From the NCBI GenBank assembly GCA_024645145.1, contig JAHEGL010000113.1, positions 1-6,462 on the forward strand: 6,462 nt of DNA, written 5' to 3'. The notes beneath the pieces were generated by a model. That model was not told the origin of the DNA, did not search any database, and worked only from the letters and a program-made list of their open reading frames with translations. Both the position numbers and the translations under genes were made by a program. This document shows positions 1 to 6,396 of this stretch, in pieces. This DNA comes from Planktotalea sp. (lineage in GTDB: Bacteria; Pseudomonadota; Alphaproteobacteria; Rhodobacterales; Rhodobacteraceae). The number at the start of each line of letters is the position of its first letter. Position 1 is the first letter of the stretch.

Positions 1-1279
1 CGGGTGGCGGAAGATCATCTCCTTGCGCAGCATGTGCCGCGCTTGGCTGACCACGATCCGCGATAAAGCTAGGTAGTTCTGGTTGGAACGCTTCTGCTTC
101 TTCCTCAAATATATCTTCCGCTTGCTCAGATGCCGCAACTTGCTGCGTGTTCATCTCTTCAAACAAAGCTGGCTCTTGTGGCGCTGCCGTTGGTGCAGTC
201 GTTGCAACGGGTGAGATGGACATGGCTGGTGCCGGAGCCGCAGCCTGCTCTTCCGCTTGCTTCAAAGGTTGTGCCATTGAGCGGCGTGGAACTGGGAGTT
301 CGCTATTCACGTCAACGGCATCGATGCCTGTGGCTACAACGGAAACGCGCATGCCACCTTCAAGAACTGTATCAAGCGTGGAACCCACGATGATGTTCGC
401 GTCTGGATCAACCTCTTCGCGAATACGGTTCGCCGCTTCGTCGAGTTCGAACAACGTAAGATCGTGGCCACCGGTGATATTGATAAGAACACCCTTGGCA
501 CCGCGCAGTGAAATCTCGTCCAGAAGTGGGTTCGCAATCGCCTTCTCGGCCGCTTGGATCGCACGATCCTCACCAGTTGCCTCGCCCGTACCCATCATAG
601 CTTTGCCCATCTCGTCCATCACAGCGCGCACGTCTGCAAAATCGAGGTTGATCAAGCCAGGGCGAACCATCAGGTCTGTCACGCCCTTAACACCTTGATA
701 AAGCACATCATCTGCAAGCGAGAAGGCTTCTGTAAACGTCGTCTTTTCGTTCGCAAGACGGAACAGATTCTGGTTCGGAATAATGATCAGCGTATCGACA
801 ACCTTCTGAAGGGCTTCGACACCCTCCTCCGCCTGCTTCATGCGCTTGCCGCCCTCAAACTGGAACGGCTTTGTAACTACACCAACGGTGAGAACACCCA
901 ACTCACGCGCCGCTTGCGCGATGATTGGCGCAGCACCGGTTCCGGTGCCACCGCCCATGCCTGCTGTGATAAAACACATGTGCGCACCCGCAAGGTGATC
1001 GACGATCTGCTCAATGCTTTCTTCGGCAGCGGCTGCACCAACGGCAGCTCGCGCACCAGCGCCAAGACCTTCGGTGACTTTAACGCCAAGCTGAACGCGA
1101 CTCTGAGACATTGACTGCTGAAGGGCCTGCGCGTCTGTGTTCGCGACCACGAAGTCCACACCATCGAGCTCTTTCTCGATCATGTTGTTGACGGCATTGC
1201 CGCCCGCTCCGCCTACGCCAAATACGGTAATGCGTGGCTTCAAATCTTCCTGTCCTGGCACCGTGAGGTTCAATGTCAT
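1..1279 (-). CDS. ftsZ: Cell division GTPase FtsZ (3' end outside window)
   Basis: FtsZ is the tubulin-like GTPase that polymerises at midcell and recruits the division machinery. The frame is open from the ATG at 1279 to the window edge, giving 426 codons with no stop, so the C-terminus is missing. Visible motifs are the nucleotide-binding loop [10 protein letters not shown] (residues 21-30), the tubulin signature GGGTGTGA (109-116) and the T7 catalytic loop NLDFADVR (211-218) with N211, D213 and D216. The globular core ends near residue 320. After it comes a linker rich in Ala, Pro, Glu and Gln (about 325-426). The conserved C-terminal peptide that binds FtsA lies off-window. The start fits because [10 protein letters not shown] matches the usual N-terminus of Rhodobacteraceae FtsZ as I recall it. 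A weak purine-rich ribosome site (AGGCGGACAGAG) precedes it. ftsA lies 174 bp upstream, so ftsZ may have its own promoter. The identification is essentially certain. Confidence 0.98.
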   Translation of the reverse strand, partial: MTLNLTVPGQEDLKPRITVFGVGGAGGNAVNNMIEKELDGVDFVVANTDAQALQQSMSQSRVQLGVKVTEGLGAGARAAVGAAAAEESIEQIVDHLAGAHMCFITAGMGGGTGTGAAPIIAQAARELGVLTVGVVTKPFQFEGGKRMKQAEEGVEALQKVVDTLIIIPNQNLFRLANEKTTFTEAFSLADDVLYQGVKGVTDLMVRPGLINLDFADVRAVMDEMGKAMMGTGEATGEDRAIQAAEKAIANPLLDEISLRGAKGVLINITGGHDLTLFELDEAANRIREEVDPDANIIVGSTLDTVLEGGMRVSVVATGIDAVDVNSELPVPRRSMAQPLKQAEEQAAAPAPAMSISPVATTAPTAAPQEPALFEEMNTQQVAASEQAEDIFEEEAEAFQPELPSFIADRGQPSAAHAAQGDDLPPP

Positions 1280-1324
1280 GCTCTGTCCGCCTGTGTCTGT
1301 CCACCCAATTTAGGGCCATTTTTG

Positions 1325-1339
1325 TTGCCTATTAGGCAA
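1325..1339. repeat. 15-bp perfect palindrome in ftsZ leader
   Basis: TTGCCTATTAGGCAA has two 7-bp arms (TTGCCTA and TAGGCAA) around one central base. It ends 45 bp upstream of the ftsZ ATG. A site this compact and symmetric could be an operator for a dimeric regulator, or it could form a short hairpin (TTGCC/GGCAA stem, 5-nt loop) in the ftsZ leader RNA. I do not recognise it as the site of any named regulator. The palindrome is directly visible; its function is inferred. Confidence 0.5.
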
Positions 1340-1381
1340 TACACTAAACAACCGATTCGGAGACGTCACGCGAAAAAGCAA

Positions 1382-1408
1382 AAAAACCCACAAAATATGC
1401 GAGTTTTT
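1382..1408 (-). terminator. Weak possible terminator after ftsA
   Basis: On the minus strand AAAAACTC (1408-1401) can pair with GGGTTTTT (1389-1382) around an 11-nt loop, and two further T residues (1381-1380) extend the T run. Most of the stem is A-U and one pair is G-U, so it would be a poor terminator. At most it might reduce readthrough from ftsA into ftsZ. It could equally be a chance product of local A and T runs. Confidence 0.2.
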
Positions 1409-1453
1409 CAGCAATTTTCCGCCGCATTTAGCAAATTTGGATAAATGTAGGGG

Positions 1454-2785
1454 TTACCAGTTGTCGCGGAACCATTTTATGGCGCGTTTGAACGAACGCC
1501 CTTGATAGTTCTCAAGAATCTCAAAATCCCACCACTCGTCTTGTGGATGGGCGGCAAACAGGCACAAGCCAACAGCACTGGAAAAGCTAGGGCCTGTGGT
1601 TGCGCCGGGCAATCCATGAACACGCAAAGGTCGCCCAAGGCGCACTTGTTGGCCCAAAATTTTGCTTGCCAAACCATCAAGCCCGGGGATTTGACTGCCC
1701 CCGCCTGTGAGAACAATTTGCTGGCTCGCCAGATGATCAAAGCCCGCCGCATCAAGACGCGCGCGCACATCTTCGAGAATTTCTTCGACGCGTGGACGCA
1801 TAATACCAATCAATTCAGCACGGCTCACTTGGCGGCGATCATGGTCCCAATCGCCTGTGTCCCCCCCGATATCAATCATATCGCGATCGTCTATGCCAGT
1901 CGCCACAACACCGCCATTCACGGTCTTGATGCGCTCAGCAGTGGTCATCGGCACCTGCAAACCCATCGAAATATCAGACGTTACATGATCCCCGCCCATG
2001 CGCACGGCGTCGGCATAAATCATGTGCTTCTTCATGAAAATCGACACACTCGTCGCACCGCCCCCCATATCGATACAGGCAGAACCGAGCTCTTGTTCAT
2101 CCTCAACCAGCGCAGAAATGCCCGACACATAAGCAGAGGACGCAACTCCGGCGAGCTCCAGGTCACAACGGCGTACACAATGCGCAAGGTTCTGGATCGC
2201 GGTCGCATCGACCGTCAACATATGCATGTCCGTCTTTAAGTGCTGGCCAATCTGTCCGCGTGGGTCATTCAGACCAGAGCGATGATCAAGCGCGAAATTT
2301 ACAGGCTGCGCGTGCAACACATCACGACCGGGTCCAAAATCAGGCACATCGCATGACGACAAAACGCGCGCGACATCTTGCTCAGACACTACGGTGTTTT
2401 CAATTTCGACCGATCCATCCAACCCGTAAGAACGAGGCTCCGCACCAGAAAAACAAGCTATCACATGATCTACGCGGATCTGCGCCATTTTTTGCGCCGA
2501 TTGCAAAGCCGTCCGGATCGCACGTTCTGTTTCAGACATTGCACTGATTTCACCAAAGCGCACACCGCGCGAGCGCGTTGTTGCAGCGCCGATGACGCGA
2601 AAACCGGTCTGCCCGGCAAGAGAGCCGATACCATCTCCCTCATTCAATTTATCCGTGCCATCAAAACGTAAGATCAGACAGACAATCTTTGAACTGCCAA
2701 CATCCAAAATCGCAACAACACCGCGCTGCATCGCGGCTTTTCGCATATTACGCATTGCGCGCTGTGTGCTATAAAGATCATTCAT
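1454..2785 (-). CDS. ftsA: Cell division protein FtsA
   Basis: FtsA is the actin-like ATPase that anchors FtsZ filaments to the inner membrane and signals divisome activation. The 443-residue product has the actin-fold nucleotide motifs in order: phosphate-1 AILDVGSSKIVCLI (residues 25-38), phosphate-2 ACIDMGGGATSVSIF (236-250) and the adenosine motif IVLTGGGSQIPGL (357-369). The region between, roughly 80-200, corresponds to the FtsA-specific 1C subdomain. The last residues, FKRAIKWFRDNW, form a basic aromatic amphipathic helix like the membrane-targeting sequence of other FtsA proteins. The ATG overlaps the end of ftsQ by 8 nt (ATGAATGA), which suggests translational coupling; a GGAAG lies about 9 nt upstream. 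Length is slightly above the E. coli protein, helped by low-complexity insertions near residues 43-62 and 297-318. The identification is very secure. Confidence 0.97.
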   Translation of the reverse strand: MNDLYSTQRAMRNMRKAAMQRGVVAILDVGSSKIVCLILRFDGTDKLNEGDGIGSLAGQTGFRVIGAATTRSRGVRFGEISAMSETERAIRTALQSAQKMAQIRVDHVIACFSGAEPRSYGLDGSVEIENTVVSEQDVARVLSSCDVPDFGPGRDVLHAQPVNFALDHRSGLNDPRGQIGQHLKTDMHMLTVDATAIQNLAHCVRRCDLELAGVASSAYVSGISALVEDEQELGSACIDMGGGATSVSIFMKKHMIYADAVRMGGDHVTSDISMGLQVPMTTAERIKTVNGGVVATGIDDRDMIDIGGDTGDWDHDRRQVSRAELIGIMRPRVEEILEDVRARLDAAGFDHLASQQIVLTGGGSQIPGLDGLASKILGQQVRLGRPLRVHGLPGATTGPSFSSAVGLCLFAAHPQDEWWDFEILENYQGRSFKRAIKWFRDNW

Positions 2786-3707
2786 TTCCAGAGGCTTCCA
2801 CTGCTGTCGTCTTGATGCGCCATAGTTCTTTCACGGCGTTCTCGTTCATTCGAATTGTCGGGCGATGCGCAAGGCGCATATCAACACGGACCAAGTCGCG
2901 CTCAAGCACGTCCTGCACTTGATTAAGTGCAATCACACGTTCCAATGCGCGCGCTGGGTTTTTTTCGGGCAACATGATGCGTTGACCGCGGTCCAGAACC
3001 ACATCCCAACGACGCTCGCCCATGCGAACCAATCCTTTAAGACGCGTGCCAAGCGGTGCCACAACTTTCATCAAATTGCGTGCTTCCGGCACGGCTTCAT
3101 CAGCACCGTCCCCTGCCAGTACTGGCAAATGTGGGAAATCGTTCCGCTCTAATGCAAGACCGATGTAGACGCCCTCTTCATCAAGGCGAAACAGGCCATC
3201 ATGGGTCCGCCACAGCGCTGCAACATTGCGCTCGTCAACGACGACCTCCAAAACACCACCGGGCTGAAGACGAACGTCCGCGTTGCGCACAGGGTTCAAA
3301 TCGGTAACGGTTTTCTGGATCAACGGTAGAGAAAGATCAAAAGAACTGATCGGGAATGTGATCGATACGATCTCATGAATGGCGGTTGCGACTTCTTCGC
3401 TTGCGCCTTCAATCTCCATCAACTGAACCATAAACTCAGGACGTTCTTCGATATTGGAACGCATTTGCGCGACAACATCTTGGAGCTCCGTACGCCGTTG
3501 TTCATCTGAGAGATAGACAAATCCGAGCGAGCAAGTCAGCGCAAACGGAACACCAACACGTAACGAAAAGCGAAACAACGGTGTAAGCATCAAGCGCTGG
3601 AAACGATATGACCAGCGCGAAGGTGCTGGATCGCTCTTGCGCTTTTTCGAGCGGTTGACCACCCGTGCAGATTGGCCTCGTGCAGGGTCTGCGCTTATCT
3701 GTTGCAT
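2778..3707 (-). CDS. ftsQ: Cell division protein FtsQ
   Basis: FtsQ is a bitopic inner-membrane protein of the FtsQLB complex, linking early and late divisome proteins and controlling septal peptidoglycan synthesis. The 309-residue product starts with a basic cytoplasmic segment (residues 1-50, with KKRK at 21-24). One hydrophobic membrane segment follows (about 51-67, VGVPFALTCSLGFVYLS), then a periplasmic part. The region around EFMVQLMEIEGAS (91-103) to VLEVVVDER (152-160) fits the POTRA domain. The following part, including GLVRMGERRWDVVLDRGQRIMLP (225-247), fits the FtsQ beta domain. The ATG at 3707 is chosen over a GTG at 3734, which would give 318 residues, because GAGGA at 3718-3714 sits 6 nt upstream of the ATG and no such site precedes the GTG. 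The gene overlaps the end of ddl by 13 nt and the start of ftsA by 8 nt, so the three are probably coupled. Confidence 0.95.
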   Translation of the reverse strand: MQQISADPARGQSARVVNRSKKRKSDPAPSRWSYRFQRLMLTPLFRFSLRVGVPFALTCSLGFVYLSDEQRRTELQDVVAQMRSNIEERPEFMVQLMEIEGASEEVATAIHEIVSITFPISSFDLSLPLIQKTVTDLNPVRNADVRLQPGGVLEVVVDERNVAALWRTHDGLFRLDEEGVYIGLALERNDFPHLPVLAGDGADEAVPEARNLMKVVAPLGTRLKGLVRMGERRWDVVLDRGQRIMLPEKNPARALERVIALNQVQDVLERDLVRVDMRLAHRPTIRMNENAVKELWRIKTTAVEASGNE

Positions 3708-4609
3708 GATGCGTCCTCGACCATCCAGTGGCACAATTCAGGGAAACTCATGCCAATTGCTTGCGCTTGCTCTGGCGTCAAAGAGGTCGATGTCATGCCA
3801 GGCTGGGTATTGGTCTCAAGCAAGATCAAGCCATCCAAACCACGGCTTTCATCCCACCTAAAATCTGTGCGCGACACACCGCGACAACCTAAAGCATCAT
3901 GCGCACGCACTGCATAGTCCATGCAGGCATCCCAAATCTGCTGCGGAATTTGCGCGGGTACAACGTGGCGCGAACCACCCTCTTTGTACTTCGCATCATA
4001 GTCATACCAACCGTCGGTCAGGATGTCGGTCACCGTCAAAGGGCGATCACCCATCACTGTTGTCGTCAGCTCGCGACCTGGCGCGAACGCTTCAACCATC
4101 ACCATTTCAGGCATATCATCATCAAGCGGGGGTGGGCCATTCGCAGCCTCATCCACCAAATAAACCCCGACTGAAGAGCCTTCATTGTATGGCTTCACCA
4201 CGTAAGGTGCGTCCATCACATGACGCGCGCGCACCTCTGCGGCGGGTGCAATAATGCTCTCAACAACAGGGAGGTTGGCCGTGCTAAATACGTCTTTGCT
4301 GCGTTGCTTGTCCATCGCCAAAGCAGACGCCAGAACACCAGAATGCGTGTAAGGGATTTGCAGCCACTCAAGAATACCTTGGACGCAACCATCCTCGCCC
4401 CAACGCCCATGGAGCGCATTGAAAACAACGTCAGGTGCAAGATCAGTTAAGCGTCCCGCCAAATCAGCGCCCGCATCAACCTCTTCAACTGTGTAACCGT
4501 GTCCCCGTAAAGCTGCTGCGCATGCGCGCCCTGTGGACAAAGACACTTCGCGTTCAGCCGAAGGTCCGCCCATCAAAACAGCTACCAAACGGGGTTGTCT
4601 GCTCGACAT
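3695..4609 (-). CDS. ddl: D-alanine--D-alanine ligase
   Basis: This cytoplasmic ATP-grasp enzyme joins two D-alanines using ATP, supplying the dipeptide that MurF adds to the peptidoglycan precursor. The 304-residue product has the family motifs in order: MGGPSAEREVSLSTG (13-27, with the substrate-site Glu19), NALHGRWGEDGCVQG (64-78), VVKPYNEGSSVGV (137-149, Lys139 and the flexible EGSS turn), DYDAKY (203-208), SRTDF (246-250, Asp249) and LLETNTQPGMT (263-273). Asp249, Glu265 and Asn267 are the expected metal ligands. The Lys-Tyr pair at 207-208 matches the arrangement of D-Ala-D-Ala ligases rather than D-lactate-type enzymes. The longest frame opens at a TTG (4627) with no ribosome site. The ATG at 4609 is preferred, although its own site (GAGG 12 nt away, or GGGA directly adjacent) is poorly spaced. 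The position between murB and ftsQ fits the DdlB form found in dcw clusters. Confidence 0.96.
   Translation of the reverse strand: MSSRQPRLVAVLMGGPSAEREVSLSTGRACAAALRGHGYTVEEVDAGADLAGRLTDLAPDVVFNALHGRWGEDGCVQGILEWLQIPYTHSGVLASALAMDKQRSKDVFSTANLPVVESIIAPAAEVRARHVMDAPYVVKPYNEGSSVGVYLVDEAANGPPPLDDDMPEMVMVEAFAPGRELTTTVMGDRPLTVTDILTDGWYDYDAKYKEGGSRHVVPAQIPQQIWDACMDYAVRAHDALGCRGVSRTDFRWDESRGLDGLILLETNTQPGMTSTSLTPEQAQAIGMSFPELCHWMVEDASCNR
3714..3718 (-). promoter_or_regulatory. Ribosome binding site deciding the ftsQ start
   Basis: GAGGA on the minus strand is separated by 6 nt from the ATG at 3707. It lies inside the last codons of ddl. It is the best Shine-Dalgarno match I checked among the starts in this window and supports the shorter 309-residue FtsQ over the GTG start at 3734, which is preceded by TGAGTTTCCCTGAATT with no such match. 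Confidence 0.65.
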
Positions 4610-4630
4610 TCCCAACTCGTGCCTCAAATA

Positions 4631-4645
4631 CTAAGTAGCGCTTAA
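4631..4645 (-). promoter_or_regulatory. CtrA-like motif upstream of ddl
   Basis: The minus strand reads TTAA, seven bases, TTAG (TTAAGCGCTACTTAG), differing at one position from the CtrA consensus TTAA-N7-TTAA. It ends 21 bp before the ddl ATG and lies in the only gap between murB and ddl. CtrA is the alphaproteobacterial cell-cycle response regulator, and in Caulobacter it binds division gene promoters. No good -35/-10 pair accompanies the motif here, and a 7-of-8 match can occur by chance. Confidence 0.25.
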
Positions 4646-4663
4646 CGCGCGTTTTACGCCTGT

Positions 4664-4684
4664 GGGCCCCGTTTTCGGGTGCCC
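4664..4684 (-). other. Hairpin directly after the murB stop codon
   Basis: Immediately after the murB TAA, the minus strand folds as GGGC, one bulged A, CCCG, loop AAAA, CGGG, GCCC: eight G-C pairs with a single bulge. No T run follows, so it is not a standard intrinsic terminator. It could protect the 3' end of a processed murB message, slow transcription between murB and ddl, or be fortuitous. The fold is visible; the role is inferred. Confidence 0.55.
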
Positions 4685-5614
4685 TTATTTTTCAGGGGCC
4701 GGTTCTCCGAACCTCATCACTTCCCAGTGTAGCTCTATTGATTGTGTTTGGAAAACCTTTTTTCGCACCATCTCGCCCAAACCCTCAAGATCTGCGGCAG
4801 TTGCGCCACCTGTGTTGATCAAAAAGTTGGGATGTTTGGTGCTCATCTGTGCACCACCAAGCGTCGCGCCCCGCATATCAGCATCATCAATCACCTTCCA
4901 AGCTTTCAGCTCATGGGTGTCATCGGCCTGCCCTGTTGATGAAAAACCCGCTGGATTTCTAAAGGTAGACCCGGCTGTGCGATCCTTTGTCGGCTGCGTC
5001 TCATCGCGCTTTTTCAGCTGCGCGTCCATCTTCGAATGCAATTCATCCGGCGCGCCCTGCTCAGCATTCAGAACCACTTCCGTCAGCACCCAACCATCAG
5101 GCAGGTTGCTCTGGCGATAGGCAAACTCCAGCTCATCTGCGCCCAAAACACGCACGTCACCCGCGCGCGTGATCACTGTCGCTTCAACAAAATGATCTGC
5201 GACATAACTTCCATAGCAGCCCGCATTCATACGAACAGCACCGCCAATCGCACCCGGGATCGTGCGCAGAAACATTAGATCCAGCCCCGCGTCCGCCGCT
5301 TTGCGCGCCACATGCGCATCAAGCGCAGCGACACCGCAGCGCACATGATGGCCTTCGATCTCGATATAGTTGAACCCGCGCCCCATGCGGATTACAGCCC
5401 CTTTGATGCCCCCATCGCGCACAATCAGGTTCGAGCCGACGCCCATAGGGAACACAGGCACGTCTAGCGGCAAACTCTTAAAGAAGAATTGCAGATCATC
5501 AGGGTCCGCAGGCTGGAAAAACATCTCCGCAGGGCCGCCAACACGCAACCATGTGAGATCGGCCAAAGGGCGATCATAAGTGATCTTGCCGCGAATATGG
5601 GAAAAGTCAGTCAT
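4685..5614 (-). CDS. murB: UDP-N-acetylenolpyruvoylglucosamine reductase MurB
   Basis: MurB is the cytoplasmic FAD enzyme that reduces UDP-GlcNAc-enolpyruvate with NADPH to UDP-MurNAc, the second committed step of peptidoglycan synthesis. The 309-residue product has the FAD-binding half: [10 protein letters not shown] (21-30), [14 protein letters not shown] (56-69) and [20 protein letters not shown] (116-135). It also has the substrate domain: FAYRQSNL (164-171, Arg167), GSTFRNPAG (215-223, with the proton-donor Ser216) and [21 protein letters not shown] (252-272). Near the C-terminus is [10 protein letters not shown] with the catalytic Glu298. Length and these motifs fit the shorter type II MurB. 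The frame extends to a TTG at 5635, but the ATG at 5614 gives [20 protein letters not shown], the expected alphaproteobacterial N-terminus; its ribosome site is weak (GCGAG, about 8 nt upstream). A 75-bp gap separates it from ddl. Confidence 0.97.
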   Translation of the reverse strand: MTDFSHIRGKITYDRPLADLTWLRVGGPAEMFFQPADPDDLQFFFKSLPLDVPVFPMGVGSNLIVRDGGIKGAVIRMGRGFNYIEIEGHHVRCGVAALDAHVARKAADAGLDLMFLRTIPGAIGGAVRMNAGCYGSYVADHFVEATVITRAGDVRVLGADELEFAYRQSNLPDGWVLTEVVLNAEQGAPDELHSKMDAQLKKRDETQPTKDRTAGSTFRNPAGFSSTGQADDTHELKAWKVIDDADMRGATLGGAQMSTKHPNFLINTGGATAADLEGLGEMVRKKVFQTQSIELHWEVMRFGEPAPEK

Positions 5615-5698
5615 CGGGGAAGCTCGCTCAACCAAAGTTGTCTCTCTCTAATGTCTGATCCCCGCTTTGAAAAGAGTCCGGCCCCAGTTTGTCGCGCC

Positions 5699-6184
5699 TC
5701 AGCTCTGCGCCGCGTCCTGAGCCGTTTCACTCGGTTCAACCGCCTCCAGATCGGCCACATCTTCCAAAGGCACATCTTCAGCGTCGCTTGTGTCTGCCTC
5801 TGACAAAACATCGCGCTGCACCAGTTTACACGGCTCGGAGACCGCACGCTCAGCCAGCTTCGCCGTGACACGCGCATAGGTGTCACGCAGAGGGTCCATA
5901 GTGCGGCTCACCCCAAGCATATTTGGCGCAGATACTGTCTTGCTTTTCACCAATTTGGCGAAAATTTCATGGGCCACATCGGGTTTGAGTTTCAATTCAC
6001 GGATCAGCATTTCTGGCGAACAGGTCTTGTTCAGCCGCGCCGTATACCACCCCATGAAATACATATGCTCCGCGCTCGCCGCCGCGGCTGCAGTGCTTGC
6101 AGATCCGGCCCCAAACGCGGGCAAAGGAAGTGCAGGTGTCAGGCCAAAACTCGCGAGGCCGCGCGTAAAGTCACGTCTGTTCAT
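5699..6184 (-). CDS. Small putative Tat-exported protein of unknown function
   Basis: I do not recognise this 161-residue protein as a named family. It begins MNRRDFTRGLASFGLTPALP: a twin-arginine motif (RRDFTRG, residues 3-9), a weakly hydrophobic segment to about residue 25 and an Ala-rich stretch with possible cleavage sites near 25-36. This fits export to the periplasm by the Tat pathway. The middle part (about 40-125) looks helical and holds two cysteines, Cys55 and Cys119. The C-terminal 35 residues are strongly acidic (SEADTSDAEDVPLEDVADLEAVE) and probably disordered. No lipobox is seen. The gene ends 84 bp before murB in the same direction and may be cotranscribed with it. No good ribosome site precedes the ATG at 6184. 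The reading frame is supported by the coherent signal peptide at its very start and by the direction shared with its neighbours. Confidence 0.75.
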   Translation of the reverse strand: MNRRDFTRGLASFGLTPALPLPAFGAGSASTAAAAASAEHMYFMGWYTARLNKTCSPEMLIRELKLKPDVAHEIFAKLVKSKTVSAPNMLGVSRTMDPLRDTYARVTAKLAERAVSEPCKLVQRDVLSEADTSDAEDVPLEDVADLEAVEPSETAQDAAQS

Positions 6185-6236
6185 GGGTCTGACATGGGGG
6201 TTTATTGAAGAAATACAAGGTTTGGCCCTACTCCAC

Positions 6237-6267
6237 GCGCGGAACCAAGGGCTTTAGCCCGCCGCGC
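6237..6267. repeat. Two-tier hairpin 1
   Basis: The outer arms GCGCGG (6237-6242) and CCGCGC (6262-6267) form six pairs. The inner arms GGGC (6249-6252) and GCCC (6257-6260) add four pairs around TTTA. The tiers are separated by an asymmetric internal loop (AACCAA versus one G). No T run follows on either strand, so it is not a clear intrinsic terminator. Confidence 0.45.
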
Positions 6268-6268
6268 A

Positions 6269-6296
6269 ATCGCCGTTCGCCCCCTCGGGCAGCGAT
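6269..6296. repeat. Two-tier hairpin 2
   Basis: The outer arms ATCGC (6269-6273) and GCGAT (6292-6296) pair. The inner arms GCCC (6279-6282) and GGGC (6287-6290) pair around CCTC. It starts one base after hairpin 1 and has the same architecture, with an asymmetric internal loop between the tiers. No T run follows directly. Confidence 0.4.
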
Positions 6297-6396
6297 TTGA
6301 TGAAAGTAGGTAAACCGAACTCAAAGATTACGGACTTGGCTCGTATAAAGCGCAACGAATGACCCTGAGATCGCCACCCGACGAACAGCGTTTGCG

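Larger units (their letters stand above)
1280..1453 (-). promoter_or_regulatory. ftsA-ftsZ intergenic leader region
   Basis: This 174-bp gap is clearly richer in A and T than the flanking genes and is the longest gap between the recognised division genes here. It holds a 15-bp palindrome at 1325-1339, a GANTC site (GATTC, 1354-1358) and a weak AT-rich inverted repeat at 1382-1408. A poor sigma70-like pair is present on the minus strand: GTGACG (1369-1364), 17-nt spacer, TAGTGT (1346-1341). It matches consensus at only four and three of six positions, so I do not call it a promoter. A separate ftsZ promoter is known in other alphaproteobacteria such as Caulobacter; its presence here is inferred from gap length and composition. 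Confidence 0.5.
6185..6396. other. 212-bp gap with structured sequence, no gene seen
   Basis: I see no convincing gene on either strand between the end of the partial gene and the Tat-type protein gene. The gap holds two adjacent inverted-repeat structures (6237-6267 and 6269-6296) and a four-codon open frame touching the downstream start (6195-6181). I found no good sigma70 promoter and no tRNA-like fold. It is the natural place for the promoter and leader of the downstream gene and for the 3' end of the upstream one. Confidence 0.5.

Noticed and set aside
147..698. 183-codon open frame on the plus strand, opposite ftsZ
   Set aside because: It is antisense to conserved ftsZ coding sequence, and its Ser/Ala/Thr-rich translation reflects the complementary codons rather than a protein family.
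1502..2239. 245-codon open frame on the plus strand, opposite ftsA
   Set aside because: It lies wholly antisense to the secure ftsA gene, its translation is rich in His, Arg, Asn and Ala with no recognisable domain, and long antisense frames are common opposite genes with strong codon bias.
4644..4653. AACGCGCGTT palindrome in the murB-ddl gap
   Set aside because: Ten-base self-complementary runs of CG repeats occur readily by chance, and it has no clear relation to a promoter.
5880..6257. 125-codon open frame on the plus strand opposite the Tat-type gene
   Set aside because: The minus-strand frame has a coherent twin-arginine signal at its start and the same direction as its neighbours; the plus-strand frame shows no domain or signal.
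6237..6296. Possible tRNA or intrinsic terminator in the hairpin pair
   Set aside because: There is no acceptor stem, anticodon arm or standard T-loop, and no T run follows either hairpin on either strand.
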